From Bacillus thuringiensis (lineage in GTDB: Bacteria > Bacillota > Bacilli > Bacillales > Bacillaceae_G), in contig NZ_CP012099.1 in assembly GCF_001182785.1 (NCBI RefSeq), forward strand, positions 426,501 to 490,500: 64,000 nt of DNA. The letters run 5' to 3'. The notes below the pieces were generated by a model that worked only from the letters and a program-made list of their open reading frames with translations, had not been told where the DNA came from and did not search any database. The position numbers were made by a program, and so were the translations under genes. This document shows, piece after piece, positions 50,115 to 58,348 of this stretch. Position 1 is the stretch's first letter, and each line of letters starts with the position of its first letter.

Positions 50115-51518
50115 TCATATGTGTAAATGCAGTTTTTTAATTCGATATTGTAAGTTTTGCCTACTTAATCCTAAAAATTTTGCAGCTTGTGAGATGTTGC
50201 CATGATTCTCTTTAAGAATTTGGTTAATGTAGTTCTTTTCCATTTTTTCTATTGTGTGTTTTAAAGTTTTAGGTGCATCAGTATTGTGATTAGTTAGTGC
50301 ATGTTGCATATTGAATTCTGTTTTTATTCGTTCACGAAAGCGAGTAGGCATATGAAACGCTGTAATGATGGTTTCATCTTCTATCAAGTTCATGGAACCT
50401 TCAATTATATGTTCCAACTCCCGTACGTTTCCAGGCCAATCGTATGCATAGAAAAATTCTCTTACATTTACATCTACATCGGTTACGTTGAGCCCGAATT
50501 GAGTATTATATTTTTCAATAAAGTGCTGAACAAGAGCTGGAATATCTTCTTTTCTTTCACGTAAAGGCGGAAGACATAAAGTAACGACGCTTAATCGGTA
50601 ATATAAGTCTTCTCTTAATCGATTATGTGCGATGGCTTCGAAAGGATCTTCATTGATAGTTGCTATAATACGAACATCAATTTCTTTTTCGTGTGTGCCT
50701 CCGATTCTTCGTATTGTTTTTTCTTGTATAGCTCGTAGTAACTTCGCTTGAAGTGCTGGACTTAATGAGTTGATTTCATCTAATAACAAAGTTCCTCCGT
50801 TCGCTTCTTCAAATAAACCAGCTTTATCGATAGCTCCTGTAAATGCACCTCGGTTTGTACCGAATAATAAGCTTTCCATGAGTGTATCAGGTATAGCGGC
50901 ACAGTTCTGTGAAATAAAGGGTTTTGTTGAACGCTGACTTTCATTATGGATGCTTTGTGCAAATAGCTCTTTCCCAGTTCCTGTTTCTCCTACTAGAAGT
51001 ATGGAGGAAGATGTACGAATTACTCTTTTTCCTTCAGTAATGATTGATTGAATAGCTTCAGAATCACCAATTATGTGATCAAAGGTAAATTTAGTGCTTT
51101 GTTTTCGAGAAGGGCCCATTCTTATTGTTTGCTTTAAGTTACTAATTTCTTTTGATATTTCAATAGCGCCTTTAATTTTTCCATTTTCTATTATAGGGAA
51201 AGTATCGTTAATCGTTGTAATTTCTTGTCCTTTATTGTTAAAATACGTTTGTTTTATATTTTTGTTTGTTTTTCCTAATTTTAATGCCTCTATAAGAGTA
51301 CTATTTTTATTTTCTTCAAATGCAAATATTTCTAAAGGACTTTTATATAATACATCTGAGCGTTCCATTGATTCAATTTCCATCATTTTGCGGTTATAGA
51401 TAATCGTTTTACTTTCCTCATTAATAATATGAATCCCGATATCGAGTTCATTGAGTAAAGTTTCATATAGCATATTCATTTCAATGATCTGTTTAAAATT
51501 AATGTCTTCTGTACGCAT
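50115..51518 (-). CDS. Sigma-54-dependent activator, PAS-AAA+-Fis (RocR-like)
   Basis: This 467-residue enhancer-binding protein has an N-terminal PAS domain (about 15-125) that likely senses a small molecule. The AAA+ domain (about 145-380) has Walker A GETGTGKE, the sigma-54 contact loop GAFTGA, and Walker B GGTLLLDEI. A C-terminal Fis-type HTH follows (GNISQAAKFLGLSRQNLQYR). The layout equals B. subtilis RocR. The divergent operon has a -24/-12 promoter and paired upstream sites, so this protein should activate it. The ligand may be an amino acid or acylated amino acid, judging from the permease and deacylase. Confidence 0.9.
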   Translation of the reverse strand: MRTEDINFKQIIEMNMLYETLLNELDIGIHIINEESKTIIYNRKMMEIESMERSDVLYKSPLEIFAFEENKNSTLIEALKLGKTNKNIKQTYFNNKGQEITTINDTFPIIENGKIKGAIEISKEISNLKQTIRMGPSRKQSTKFTFDHIIGDSEAIQSIITEGKRVIRTSSSILLVGETGTGKELFAQSIHNESQRSTKPFISQNCAAIPDTLMESLLFGTNRGAFTGAIDKAGLFEEANGGTLLLDEINSLSPALQAKLLRAIQEKTIRRIGGTHEKEIDVRIIATINEDPFEAIAHNRLREDLYYRLSVVTLCLPPLRERKEDIPALVQHFIEKYNTQFGLNVTDVDVNVREFFYAYDWPGNVRELEHIIEGSMNLIEDETIITAFHMPTRFRERIKTEFNMQHALTNHNTDAPKTLKHTIEKMEKNYINQILKENHGNISQAAKFLGLSRQNLQYRIKKLHLHI

Positions 51519-51588
51519 AGATTATCTTCTCCTCATTTCACCCTATGAAGACTGACTTTTTATAATTTTATTAAAATTCTTATAAAAT

Positions 51589-51648
51589 CGCAAAATTTTT
51601 TTGCTATTTTCCTTTTAAAACTTTTCAAATGATAGAAAAATTTTGCGG
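51589..51648 (+). promoter_or_regulatory. Paired upstream activating sites of the sigma-54 promoter
   Basis: CGCAAAATTTTT occurs at 51589-51600 within the palindrome GCAAAATTTTTTTGC (51590-51604). It recurs in inverted orientation as AAAAATTTTGCG near 51636-51647. They are probable binding sites for the RocR-like activator, about 70-125 bases before the promoter. Confidence 0.65.
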
Positions 51649-51699
51649 TTGTGCACGCTTTTTTGTGTAAAACGCTCATTTAATATATGAATTAGAGAC

Positions 51700-51717
51700 T
51701 TGGTACGCATTTTGCAT
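51700..51717 (+). promoter_or_regulatory. Sigma-54 (-24/-12) promoter
   Basis: TTGGTACGCATTTTGCAT matches the sigma-54 consensus TGGCACNNNNNTTGCW with GG and GC at the correct distance. It precedes the lipoyl-like gene by about 95 bases. Confidence 0.85.
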
Positions 51718-51811
51718 AAATAATATTCGAAATCTCTAGAGGGGAGAATATGAATTTTTATAGGATATACAACGTTTCAGTGTCAATTAATAAGAGGGAG
51801 GAATTTATAAA

Positions 51812-52066
51812 GTGAAGACAGTTATAGAAGGTGTGTATAGTCCTTGTTATGGAAAAGTAGAGAAGTTATTTGTTACGGAAAGTTCTTACGTATACGAGTG
51901 GGAGAAATTAGCGTTAATTGAAACGATAGATAAACAGAAAGTAGAAATTAAGATAGGAATCAGTGGTTATATTGAATCATTAGAAGTAGTAGAAGGACAA
52001 GCTATTGCTGATCAAAAGTTATTAATAACAGTAAGGGATGATCTTTTAGTAACAGGCAGTGATTAA
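51812..52066 (+). CDS. Single-domain lipoyl/biotinyl-like protein
   Basis: This 84-residue protein consists of one biotinyl/lipoyl-type barrel. GTG start follows GAGGGAGGAATTTAT. The segment EKLALIETIDKQKVEI resembles the lipoyl hairpin ETDKAxVEV, with K41 aligned to the lipoylated lysine. The biotin motif AMKM is absent, and the second half (GYIESLEVVEGQAIADQKLL) fits the fold. A free domain of this kind has no enzyme partner in the window. It is the first gene of the sigma-54 operon. Whether it is lipoylated is untested. Confidence 0.7.
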   Translation: MKTVIEGVYSPCYGKVEKLFVTESSYVYEWEKLALIETIDKQKVEIKIGISGYIESLEVVEGQAIADQKLLITVRDDLLVTGSD

Positions 52067-52122
52067 TGTAAGTGATGTGTATTTTTGCTCTTTTAAATCA
52101 TTATTTTTACGGTGAATAATTT

Positions 52123-52136
52123 TAAAAGCGCTTACA
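52123..52136 (+). promoter_or_regulatory. cre-like CcpA site before the permease
   Basis: TAAAAGCGCTTACA matches TGWAANCGNTNWCA at 13 of 14 positions. It lies downstream of the sigma-54 promoter, within the operon, so CcpA would act as a roadblock. Confidence 0.65.
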
Positions 52137-52172
52137 TTAAATGGATTGGCAAAGTGAAAAGGGGGGATTTAT

Positions 52173-53594
52173 ATGATGGATCAAAACCAAGGATTAAAAA
52201 GAGAATTGAAAAGCAGGCACATATTTATGATTGCACTCGGTGGAGTTATTGGTACAGGACTTTTTTTAGGATCAGGTTATACGATTCATGAAGCTGGACC
52301 TGGAGGAGCAATTGTAGCGTATCTTGTCGGTGGATTTGTAATGTATTTAACGATGCTCTGTCTGGGAGAGTTAGCGGTTGCGATGCCTGACGCAGGGTCT
52401 TATCAAACGTATGCGACAAAGCATATTTCTCCTGCAGCAGGTTATGTAGTGGGATGGATGTCTTGGTTAAACTGGTCTGCTACGATAGGTATTGAATTAA
52501 TTGCAGTTAGTATTTTGATGAAACGTTGGTTTCCTGATGTACCGTCATGGATTTGGTGTGTAGTTTTCGCGGTACTGCTCTTTGCTATTAATGCGTTATC
52601 TTCAAGAAGTTTTGCGGAAGTGGAATTTTGGTTTGCAAGTATTAAAGTAATTACAATTATTGCATTTATTATTTTGGGCGGGGCAGCAATGTTTGGTTTT
52701 CTAGATATGAAAGGAAATGAACCAGCGCCAATGTTCTCTAGCTTTACTGATTATGGTGGATTGTTTCCAAATGGATTATCAGCCATTTTAATTACAATGA
52801 TTGCAGTTAATTTTTCTTTCCAAGGAACAGAATTAGTTGGTATTGCAGCAGGTGAGAGTGAAAATCCAGAGAAAACGATCCCGAAGGCAATTAACAATAC
52901 AGTTTGGCGTATACTTGTTTTCTTTGTACTATCTATTTTTATTCTTGCTGGACTATTCCCTTGGCAGCAAGCGGGAGTAATAGAAAGTCCATTCGTAGTT
53001 GTATTTGATAAAATTGGTATTCCTTATGCAGCAGATATTATAAATTTCGTTATTATTACAGCAGTACTATCCGTTGCGAATTCAGGATTATATGCAACTT
53101 CGCGTATGCTATGGTCTATGTCTAATCAAGGAATGATTAGTCCGATTTTTGGCAAGTTATCTAAAAACGGTGTTCCCATTTATGCATTGATTGTAAGCAC
53201 AATTGTAGGTTGTCTCTCACTACTATCAGGTATTTATGCGGAAGATACAGTTTATTTATGGCTGCTTTCTATCGCTGGATTCGGAGCGATACTAGTTTGG
53301 GCATCTATTGCTTTATCAAATTTATTAGCTAGAAGGTCATACATGAAGCGGGGCGGGGATGTTAAGGACTTGAAATTTAAAACACCGCTGTATCCATTTG
53401 TACCACTTCTTGCGTTAGTATTAAATTTAACAGTAATCGTTGGCATGGCCTTTATTCCAGAACAAAGAATGGCATTGTATTGTGGTATTCCATTTATGAT
53501 TGTTTGTTTACTGTTTTATCGTGCTACAAGAAATAAGGGAAATAATGTGGAGCATATTGAAAAGACAAATACAACGGAAGTAGAGAGTTTATAA
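52173..53594 (+). CDS. Amino-acid permease (APC family)
   Basis: This 473-residue transporter has 12 membrane helices. The start QGLKRELKSRHIFMIALGGV, followed by IGTGLFLGSG, is the signature of the amino-acid/polyamine (AAT) family, as in RocE, YtnA and Lys/Arg permeases. GGGGGGATTTAT lies before the ATG. It is the second gene of the sigma-54 operon and is followed by a terminator. The substrate is probably an amino acid used as carbon or nitrogen source. Confidence 0.88.
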   Translation: MMDQNQGLKRELKSRHIFMIALGGVIGTGLFLGSGYTIHEAGPGGAIVAYLVGGFVMYLTMLCLGELAVAMPDAGSYQTYATKHISPAAGYVVGWMSWLNWSATIGIELIAVSILMKRWFPDVPSWIWCVVFAVLLFAINALSSRSFAEVEFWFASIKVITIIAFIILGGAAMFGFLDMKGNEPAPMFSSFTDYGGLFPNGLSAILITMIAVNFSFQGTELVGIAAGESENPEKTIPKAINNTVWRILVFFVLSIFILAGLFPWQQAGVIESPFVVVFDKIGIPYAADIINFVIITAVLSVANSGLYATSRMLWSMSNQGMISPIFGKLSKNGVPIYALIVSTIVGCLSLLSGIYAEDTVYLWLLSIAGFGAILVWASIALSNLLARRSYMKRGGDVKDLKFKTPLYPFVPLLALVLNLTVIVGMAFIPEQRMALYCGIPFMIVCLLFYRATRNKGNNVEHIEKTNTTEVESL

Positions 53595-53608
53595 TAGTGA
53601 TTAATTAG

Positions 53609-53641
53609 GAGACTGTAAAATTGTAAACAGTCTCTTTTTTT
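53609..53641 (+). terminator. Terminator between permease and deacylase
   Basis: GAGACTGT and ACAGTCTC pair around ten bases and are followed by seven T. Part of the transcripts should stop here. Confidence 0.75.
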
Positions 53642-53689
53642 GTGAAAATAAAGCTGGAAACATACTATGTATGCAAAGGGGAGTTAGCG

Positions 53690-54964
53690 ATGAAGCCAGA
53701 AGTTTCGCAGTTGTTAAAACAAATAGATTCAAGGAAAGAGGAATTGTTGGAACTTACAAAAACATTAATTCGTTTTGAAACACCAGCACCGCCAGCGAGA
53801 AATACAAATGAAGCGCAAGAATTTGTTGCAGAGTTTTTAAGCAAACGAAATTTTAGTATTGATAAATGGGATGTATATCCGAATGATCCGAATGTTGTTG
53901 GGGTAAAAAAAGGGATAAAAAGTGACTCATATAAAAGTCTTATTATTAATGGACATATGGATGTAGCCGAAGTGTCATCAGATGAGGCGTGGGAAACAAA
54001 TCCATTTGATCCATTTATAAAAGATGGCTGGTTAGTTGGACGTGGCGCAGCAGATATGAAAGGTGGGCTGGCTGGAGCGCTATTTGCCATTCAACTTTTA
54101 CAAGAAGCTGGTATTGAATTACCTGGAGATTTAACTTTTCAATCGGTAATTGGAGAAGAAGTTGGAGAAGCAGGTACACTTCAATGCTGCAAAAGGGGTT
54201 ACGATGCTGATTTTGCAGTAGTAGTGGATACGAGCGATTTACATATGCAAGGACAAGGCGGTGTCATTACTGGATGGATTACAGTGAAAAGTCCGCAAAC
54301 GTTTCATGATGCAACGCGCAGACAAATGATCCATGCTGGAGGACGTCTATTTGGAGCGAGTGCGATTGAAAAAATGATGAAAATTGTACAAAGCTTACAA
54401 GAATTAGAGCGCCACTGGGCAGTTATGAAAACATATGAAGGCTATCCATCTGGAACAACAACAATTAATCCAGCTGTTATTGAGGGAGGAAGGCATGCGG
54501 CGTTTATTGCGGATGAGTGCCGATTGTGGATAACAGTGCACTTCTATCCGAATGAAACACATGAACAAATAATAAACGAAATTGAAGAGTATATTGGAAA
54601 GGTGGCAGCTGCCGATCCATGGTTAAGTGAAAATCCGCCACAATTTAAGTGGGGCGGAGAATCAATGATTGTAGATCGTGGTGAAATTTTCCCTTCATTA
54701 GAAGTAGATAGTGAACATAAAGCTGTAAAAAAACTTAGCTCAGTACACGAGTCTATTCTATCAAAAAATGCAATTTTAGATATGTCTGCAACGGTAACTG
54801 ATGGCGGTTGGTTTAGTGAGTTTCATATTCCAGCGATTATATATGGACCAGGTACATTAGAAGAAGCACATTCTGTAAATGAGAAAGTTGAAGTTGAACA
54901 GTTAATTGAATTTACAAAAGTGATAACAGCATTTATATATGAATGGTGCCACACGAAAAAATAG
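53690..54964 (+). CDS. M20 family deacylase (ArgE/DapE-like)
   Basis: This 424-residue zinc hydrolase starts at 53690 (MKPEVSQLLK) behind AAAGGGGAGTTAGCG. Metal-site motifs are IINGHMDVAE (His, Asp), RGAADMKGGLAG (bridging Asp), IGEEVGEAGT (general base and metal Glu), VVVDTSD and GPGTLEEAHS (last His). Such enzymes remove acetyl, succinyl or formyl groups from amino-acid nitrogens. YodQ-type acetyl-amino-acid deacetylase is a close option; ornithine biosynthesis is unlikely in this context. Its place behind a permease suggests catabolism of N-acylated amino acids. Confidence 0.82.
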   Translation: MKPEVSQLLKQIDSRKEELLELTKTLIRFETPAPPARNTNEAQEFVAEFLSKRNFSIDKWDVYPNDPNVVGVKKGIKSDSYKSLIINGHMDVAEVSSDEAWETNPFDPFIKDGWLVGRGAADMKGGLAGALFAIQLLQEAGIELPGDLTFQSVIGEEVGEAGTLQCCKRGYDADFAVVVDTSDLHMQGQGGVITGWITVKSPQTFHDATRRQMIHAGGRLFGASAIEKMMKIVQSLQELERHWAVMKTYEGYPSGTTTINPAVIEGGRHAAFIADECRLWITVHFYPNETHEQIINEIEEYIGKVAAADPWLSENPPQFKWGGESMIVDRGEIFPSLEVDSEHKAVKKLSSVHESILSKNAILDMSATVTDGGWFSEFHIPAIIYGPGTLEEAHSVNEKVEVEQLIEFTKVITAFIYEWCHTKK

Positions 54965-54973
54965 AGTTGTATA

Positions 54974-55059
54974 GTAAAATCGTACGAGTATGTATACTTG
55001 TACGATTTTCTAGTGAACTATTTCAGAGTTGAATACAAACAACTGAAATAGTTCTTTAT
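54974..55059. terminator. Two terminator hairpins between converging genes
   Basis: AAAATCGTACgAGTAT / ATACTtGTACGATTTT (54974-55009) ends the deacylase. GAACTATTTCA / TGAAATAGTTC (about 55015-55053) then lies just beyond the stop of the leftward HTH gene. Confidence 0.75.
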
Positions 55060-55063
55060 TTTG

Positions 55064-55717
55064 CTATGTCTTTCGTTTCATTTCAAGTAATTTCTCTTTT
55101 GCTAATTCAACGGCAATCGCATCATCTAAATAGCCAATTGGAAAGAGATAGTCGGGAATAATATCTGTCGATAAAATGAAATAAAGTAATGCGCTCCCAA
55201 GAACTGCACGTTCTTCCTTTGAAATGGTTTCATTGCAAAATTGTTGATACATATCTGTTAATTGTTCAATAAAAGGACCAGCACTATCAATTTGCTCTAA
55301 TTTGCTTGCGAAACTGTCACGAATACGTTTTTCGCCTTCTGTTGTCTGGGCATAGCGTTCGTAATTTTCGAGTTCTTGTTTTACGCGAGTTGTAGTGTAA
55401 TCGAAATCGAATAAGTTAGAGGATTGTAAAGTTTGCTGAATGGTATCAAGAGATGTGTACATATCCGTTTTTTCTTTATTTATGTGAGGAGAATCAGGGT
55501 ACATTTCATCAAATAACAATTGGGGTGGAACTTGAAGACATTCTGCAAATTTTTGTAGATGTTTTTGTTTTGGCGGTTGTTTGCCATTAATAATTCTTGA
55601 GACTGTTGCAGGATCAATATTTGTAAGTATTCCTAGTTGGCGCATAGATAGGGCGCGTTCTTTTAAAAGTTTTTTTATTAATTTACCAAGCCGATCATTC
55701 GGGTTTTCATTAGCCAT
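55064..55717 (-). CDS. HTH-XRE plus DUF1232 (YkvA-like) protein
   Basis: This 217-residue protein starts at 55717 (MANENPNDRL) behind AAGGAGTG; a long in-frame extension overlaps the divergent gene and lacks an RBS. An Xre-type helix-turn-helix covers residues 8-65 (LSMRQLGILTNIDPATVSRI). A helical linker is followed by a C-terminal DUF1232 domain, ALLYFILSTDIIPDYLFPIG, then YLDDAIAVELA. DUF1232 is membrane-associated in YkvA-like proteins. A DNA-binding domain fused to it suggests a membrane-linked regulator. Its targets are unknown. Confidence 0.8.
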   Translation of the reverse strand: MANENPNDRLGKLIKKLLKERALSMRQLGILTNIDPATVSRIINGKQPPKQKHLQKFAECLQVPPQLLFDEMYPDSPHINKEKTDMYTSLDTIQQTLQSSNLFDFDYTTTRVKQELENYERYAQTTEGEKRIRDSFASKLEQIDSAGPFIEQLTDMYQQFCNETISKEERAVLGSALLYFILSTDIIPDYLFPIGYLDDAIAVELAKEKLLEMKRKT

Positions 55718-55847
55718 AGTGTAGGCACTCCTTTTTTCGTGTTGAAAAAATGTTGAGCATTTATTACAAGTATATGAAACAGACAGGCACAGTTGCTCAA
55801 CATTTTCATAATATGCATTGAAAAGTGAGAAAAAGGGGTGACTATTT

Positions 55848-56459
55848 ATGAGTACGGCAGGCTTATTTTCAATTTTTTTAATCGGGATCGCTTCTAATTT
55901 AGATAATGCAGGTGTTGGAATTGCGTATGGCATTCGTAAAATTCGTATTTCGTGGTTTAACAATTTTATCATCGCATTCTTTGGGTTTTTATTTACTTTA
56001 CTAGCTGGATTTTTTGGGAACTGGATTGCGTTATTTATTTCAGAGTTTACAGCAAACCTGATTGGAGCAATCGTTTTAGGGATAATCGGGGTGTTTATTT
56101 TATGTCAGCCTTTTTTGAGTCAAAAAAATACTGCAGGTTCTAAAGATGATAATGTACTTATGGGAATTTTACGTGATCCAGAAAAAGCAGATTTTGATGG
56201 CTCTAAAACAATTAGTTTTTCTGAAGCACTTGTTTTAGGAGTTGCATTATCTATTAATAATATTGCAGGTGGGTTTGATGCAGGGGTAACAAATTTAAAT
56301 CTTTGGCTTACAGCGACTATTTCTGGGGTGTTTAGTTTTATTTGCATAAGCGGTTTTGCGTATGTAGGAAAACGATATTTAGCAGCATACTTAGGGAAAT
56401 GGGCTACGGTTATTGCAGGAGTGTTATTAATACTTATTGGGATTGATCAGTTGTTGTGA
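55848..56459 (+). CDS. YtaF/MntP-like membrane protein
   Basis: This 203-residue protein has six membrane helices in two related halves. FLIGIASNLDNAGVGIAYGI near residue 10 and LVLGVALSINNIAGGFDAGV near residue 130 carry the paired Asn/Asp motif of the MntP/YtaF fold. A cytoplasmic loop with DPEKADFDGSKTIS separates them, as in YtaF. MntP exports manganese, while YtaF is a sporulation-associated relative. RBS AAAGGGGTG. It is divergent from the HTH-DUF1232 gene. Confidence 0.82.
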   Translation: MSTAGLFSIFLIGIASNLDNAGVGIAYGIRKIRISWFNNFIIAFFGFLFTLLAGFFGNWIALFISEFTANLIGAIVLGIIGVFILCQPFLSQKNTAGSKDDNVLMGILRDPEKADFDGSKTISFSEALVLGVALSINNIAGGFDAGVTNLNLWLTATISGVFSFICISGFAYVGKRYLAAYLGKWATVIAGVLLILIGIDQLL

Positions 56460-56545
56460 AAATAGAAAAGCAATGTTCGAGCATTTCCTCGGAAATACTT
56501 GAATAAGTTGCATATATCGACATCGGATATTTACTTCTTAATAAA

Positions 56546-56582
56546 TAAAAAGCACCTACATACTACATAGGTGCTTTTTAGC
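56546..56582. terminator. Bidirectional terminator
   Basis: AAAAAGCACCTA and TAGGTGCTTTTT stem with a short loop, ending both the YtaF-like gene and the leftward 113-residue gene. Confidence 0.85.
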
Positions 56583-56919
56583 GTATGTCTTCAATTAATT
56601 GTTCTGATTCTTCATGCATACTGTATTCACTTAACACTTGGATGCAAAGCCACTTTAATTCCTCAATCGTGTGCTCAAGTTCTTCAGGAAGCACATGATG
56701 AATGTCTTCAAGTCCCATCCCGAAATGAATAAGTTCAAGTACTTGATCATCGATGTTCCGATCCATTAATAATTCAAGTACTTCTAAATTGAATATGTAT
56801 CGGTGAGCTTCGTCGAGTGAAACAACTTTTAACTTCAAGCTTTCTACAATACTCAATATAAAAAGAAGGATTGTTTTTTCAAGAACAGGTTGTTTTCCCA
56901 TTTGAAATATTAGTTTCAT
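56578..56919 (-). CDS. 113-residue acidic protein (possibly DUF3969)
   Basis: This small soluble protein has predominantly helical, acidic sequence (LLMDRNIDDQVLELIHFGMG, HVLPEELEHTIEELKWLCIQ). It resembles DUF3969 proteins by memory, not by search. GGAGGTGTGAAAG precedes the ATG at 56919. Function unknown. It is alone between a bidirectional terminator and the glsA region. Confidence 0.6.
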   Translation of the reverse strand: MKLIFQMGKQPVLEKTILLFILSIVESLKLKVVSLDEAHRYIFNLEVLELLMDRNIDDQVLELIHFGMGLEDIHHVLPEELEHTIEELKWLCIQVLSEYSMHEESEQLIEDIR

Positions 56920-57056
56920 CTTTCACACCTCCACATATAGCGCTAGGTTGTACTATATTATTCAGGAGGGGGGAACAAATATGCATGATATAGAGAAACT
57001 TTCAGCACTGTTTTTGTAAGAGGATTGATAACTGACAAAAGTGAGGTTTTGGTGAA

Positions 57057-57086
57057 ATAAAAAATCCTGCTAGTATAGCAGGATAA
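57057..57086 (-). terminator. Terminator of glsA
   Basis: Read leftward, ATCCTGCTA and TAGCAGGAT pair around three bases and run into TTTTTATTT. Confidence 0.85.
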
Positions 57087-57093
57087 CTCGCGA

Positions 57094-58023
57094 TTAAAAA
57101 ATACTCCAGCCTTCTTGAGCAGAAAGAAGTTCAAGAATTTTAAAACCAGCAATACTATTTCCGTTTGCATCTAAAGCCGGTCCGAAAATGCCGATTCCCA
57201 TATCGCCTTTTACGCAGCCGAAAATACCACCCGCTACACCACTTTTTGCAGGGATACCAACACGGATTGCAAATTCACCAGATTCGTTATACATACCACA
57301 TGTGACCATAAATGTTTTGCAAATTTTTGTAATATGTTTAGGGATAATTTGTTTTTTCTTATATGGATCATATCCATCCATTGCAAAAATTAAGCCGATA
57401 CGTGCTAAATCGATGCAGTTTATTTCAACTGCGCATTGACGAGTATATAAATCCATAAGTTCTTCAATATCACAATCGATAATACCGTTTTGTTTCATAT
57501 AATAGCAAAGCGAACGATTTAGATAAGCTGTCTCTAATTCTGAATCGGCAACTTTAGAGGAATAATTAATAGTAGGGTTATCTGTTATTTCACGTACAAA
57601 ATGAAGAATACGTTCCATTTTTTCCTCGTTATCTTTTCCTGCTAACATGCTTGTAATAGCTAATGCTCCTGCATTAATCATTGGATTAAGGGGTTTGGAC
57701 GGACTTGTCGTTTCTAATTTAATAATAGAATTAAATGGGTCACCCGTTGGTTCCATTCCAACTTTAGAAAATACATATTCTTCACCACGGTCTAAAAGAG
57801 CAAGGGCAAGTGTAATTACTTTAGAAATACTTTGAAGAGTAAATAGTGTTTGTGAGTTGCCAGCATGGATATATTCTGTTTCTTTATGGAAAATGGCAAT
57901 CCCTAAATCGTCTGGATTTGCATTTCCTAGTTCGGGGATATAAGTAGCAAGTTTTCCTTTTTTCGTATATGGTTTTACTTGTTCTAACAACTGTTGTAAG
58001 TTGTTTGTTTCAATGCACTGCAT
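57094..58023 (-). CDS. glsA: Glutaminase
   Basis: This 309-residue serine-dependent beta-lactamase-fold glutaminase converts glutamine to glutamate and ammonia. The catalytic S65-I-S-K68 motif is in LQSISKVI, with MINAGALAI, the conserved Tyr/Asn segments and [14 protein letters not shown] loop ([13 protein letters not shown]) near residue 260. The length is standard. The start ATG at 58023 follows AGGAGCG. It is monocistronic. The genome probably has a second glutaminase elsewhere, as is usual in this group. Confidence 0.93.
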   Translation of the reverse strand: MQCIETNNLQQLLEQVKPYTKKGKLATYIPELGNANPDDLGIAIFHKETEYIHAGNSQTLFTLQSISKVITLALALLDRGEEYVFSKVGMEPTGDPFNSIIKLETTSPSKPLNPMINAGALAITSMLAGKDNEEKMERILHFVREITDNPTINYSSKVADSELETAYLNRSLCYYMKQNGIIDCDIEELMDLYTRQCAVEINCIDLARIGLIFAMDGYDPYKKKQIIPKHITKICKTFMVTCGMYNESGEFAIRVGIPAKSGVAGGIFGCVKGDMGIGIFGPALDANGNSIAGFKILELLSAQEGWSIF

Positions 58024-58282
58024 AGTACCAACGCTCCTATTTTGAATTAACTAAGTTTACTTTTCCCGATATGCTCGGAAATAAATAATAACATGAAAAA
58101 GTGGAATGATAAAACGAAAGTTCAATGTGCTATAATAGGTCTTTCGTTTCGAGTATTCTGTATTTTAAAAAGGAGAATTTTCCTTTTATATAACAGTTTG
58201 GAAATAGGAGATTTATCCATAAAAAATTCAAAAATAAAAACTACACATCTATACAACTATATGTTATTATGGTTATGTAAAT

Positions 58283-58296
58283 AGAAAGCGTTTTCT
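58283..58296 (+). promoter_or_regulatory. cre-like CcpA site upstream of the PTS gene
   Basis: AGAAAGCGTTTTCT matches 12 of 14 cre positions and lies just upstream of TATAAT (58307-58312), so it overlaps the -35 region. Confidence 0.6.
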
Positions 58297-58348
58297 AAGG
58301 CGTACTTATAATGATAACGATTTCATAAATTTGATAGGGGGAATTAAA

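Noticed and set aside
55718..55972. N-terminal extension of the HTH-DUF1232 protein
   Set aside because: It overlaps the divergent gene's start and promoter. It has no RBS, and its composition is unlike the rest of the protein.
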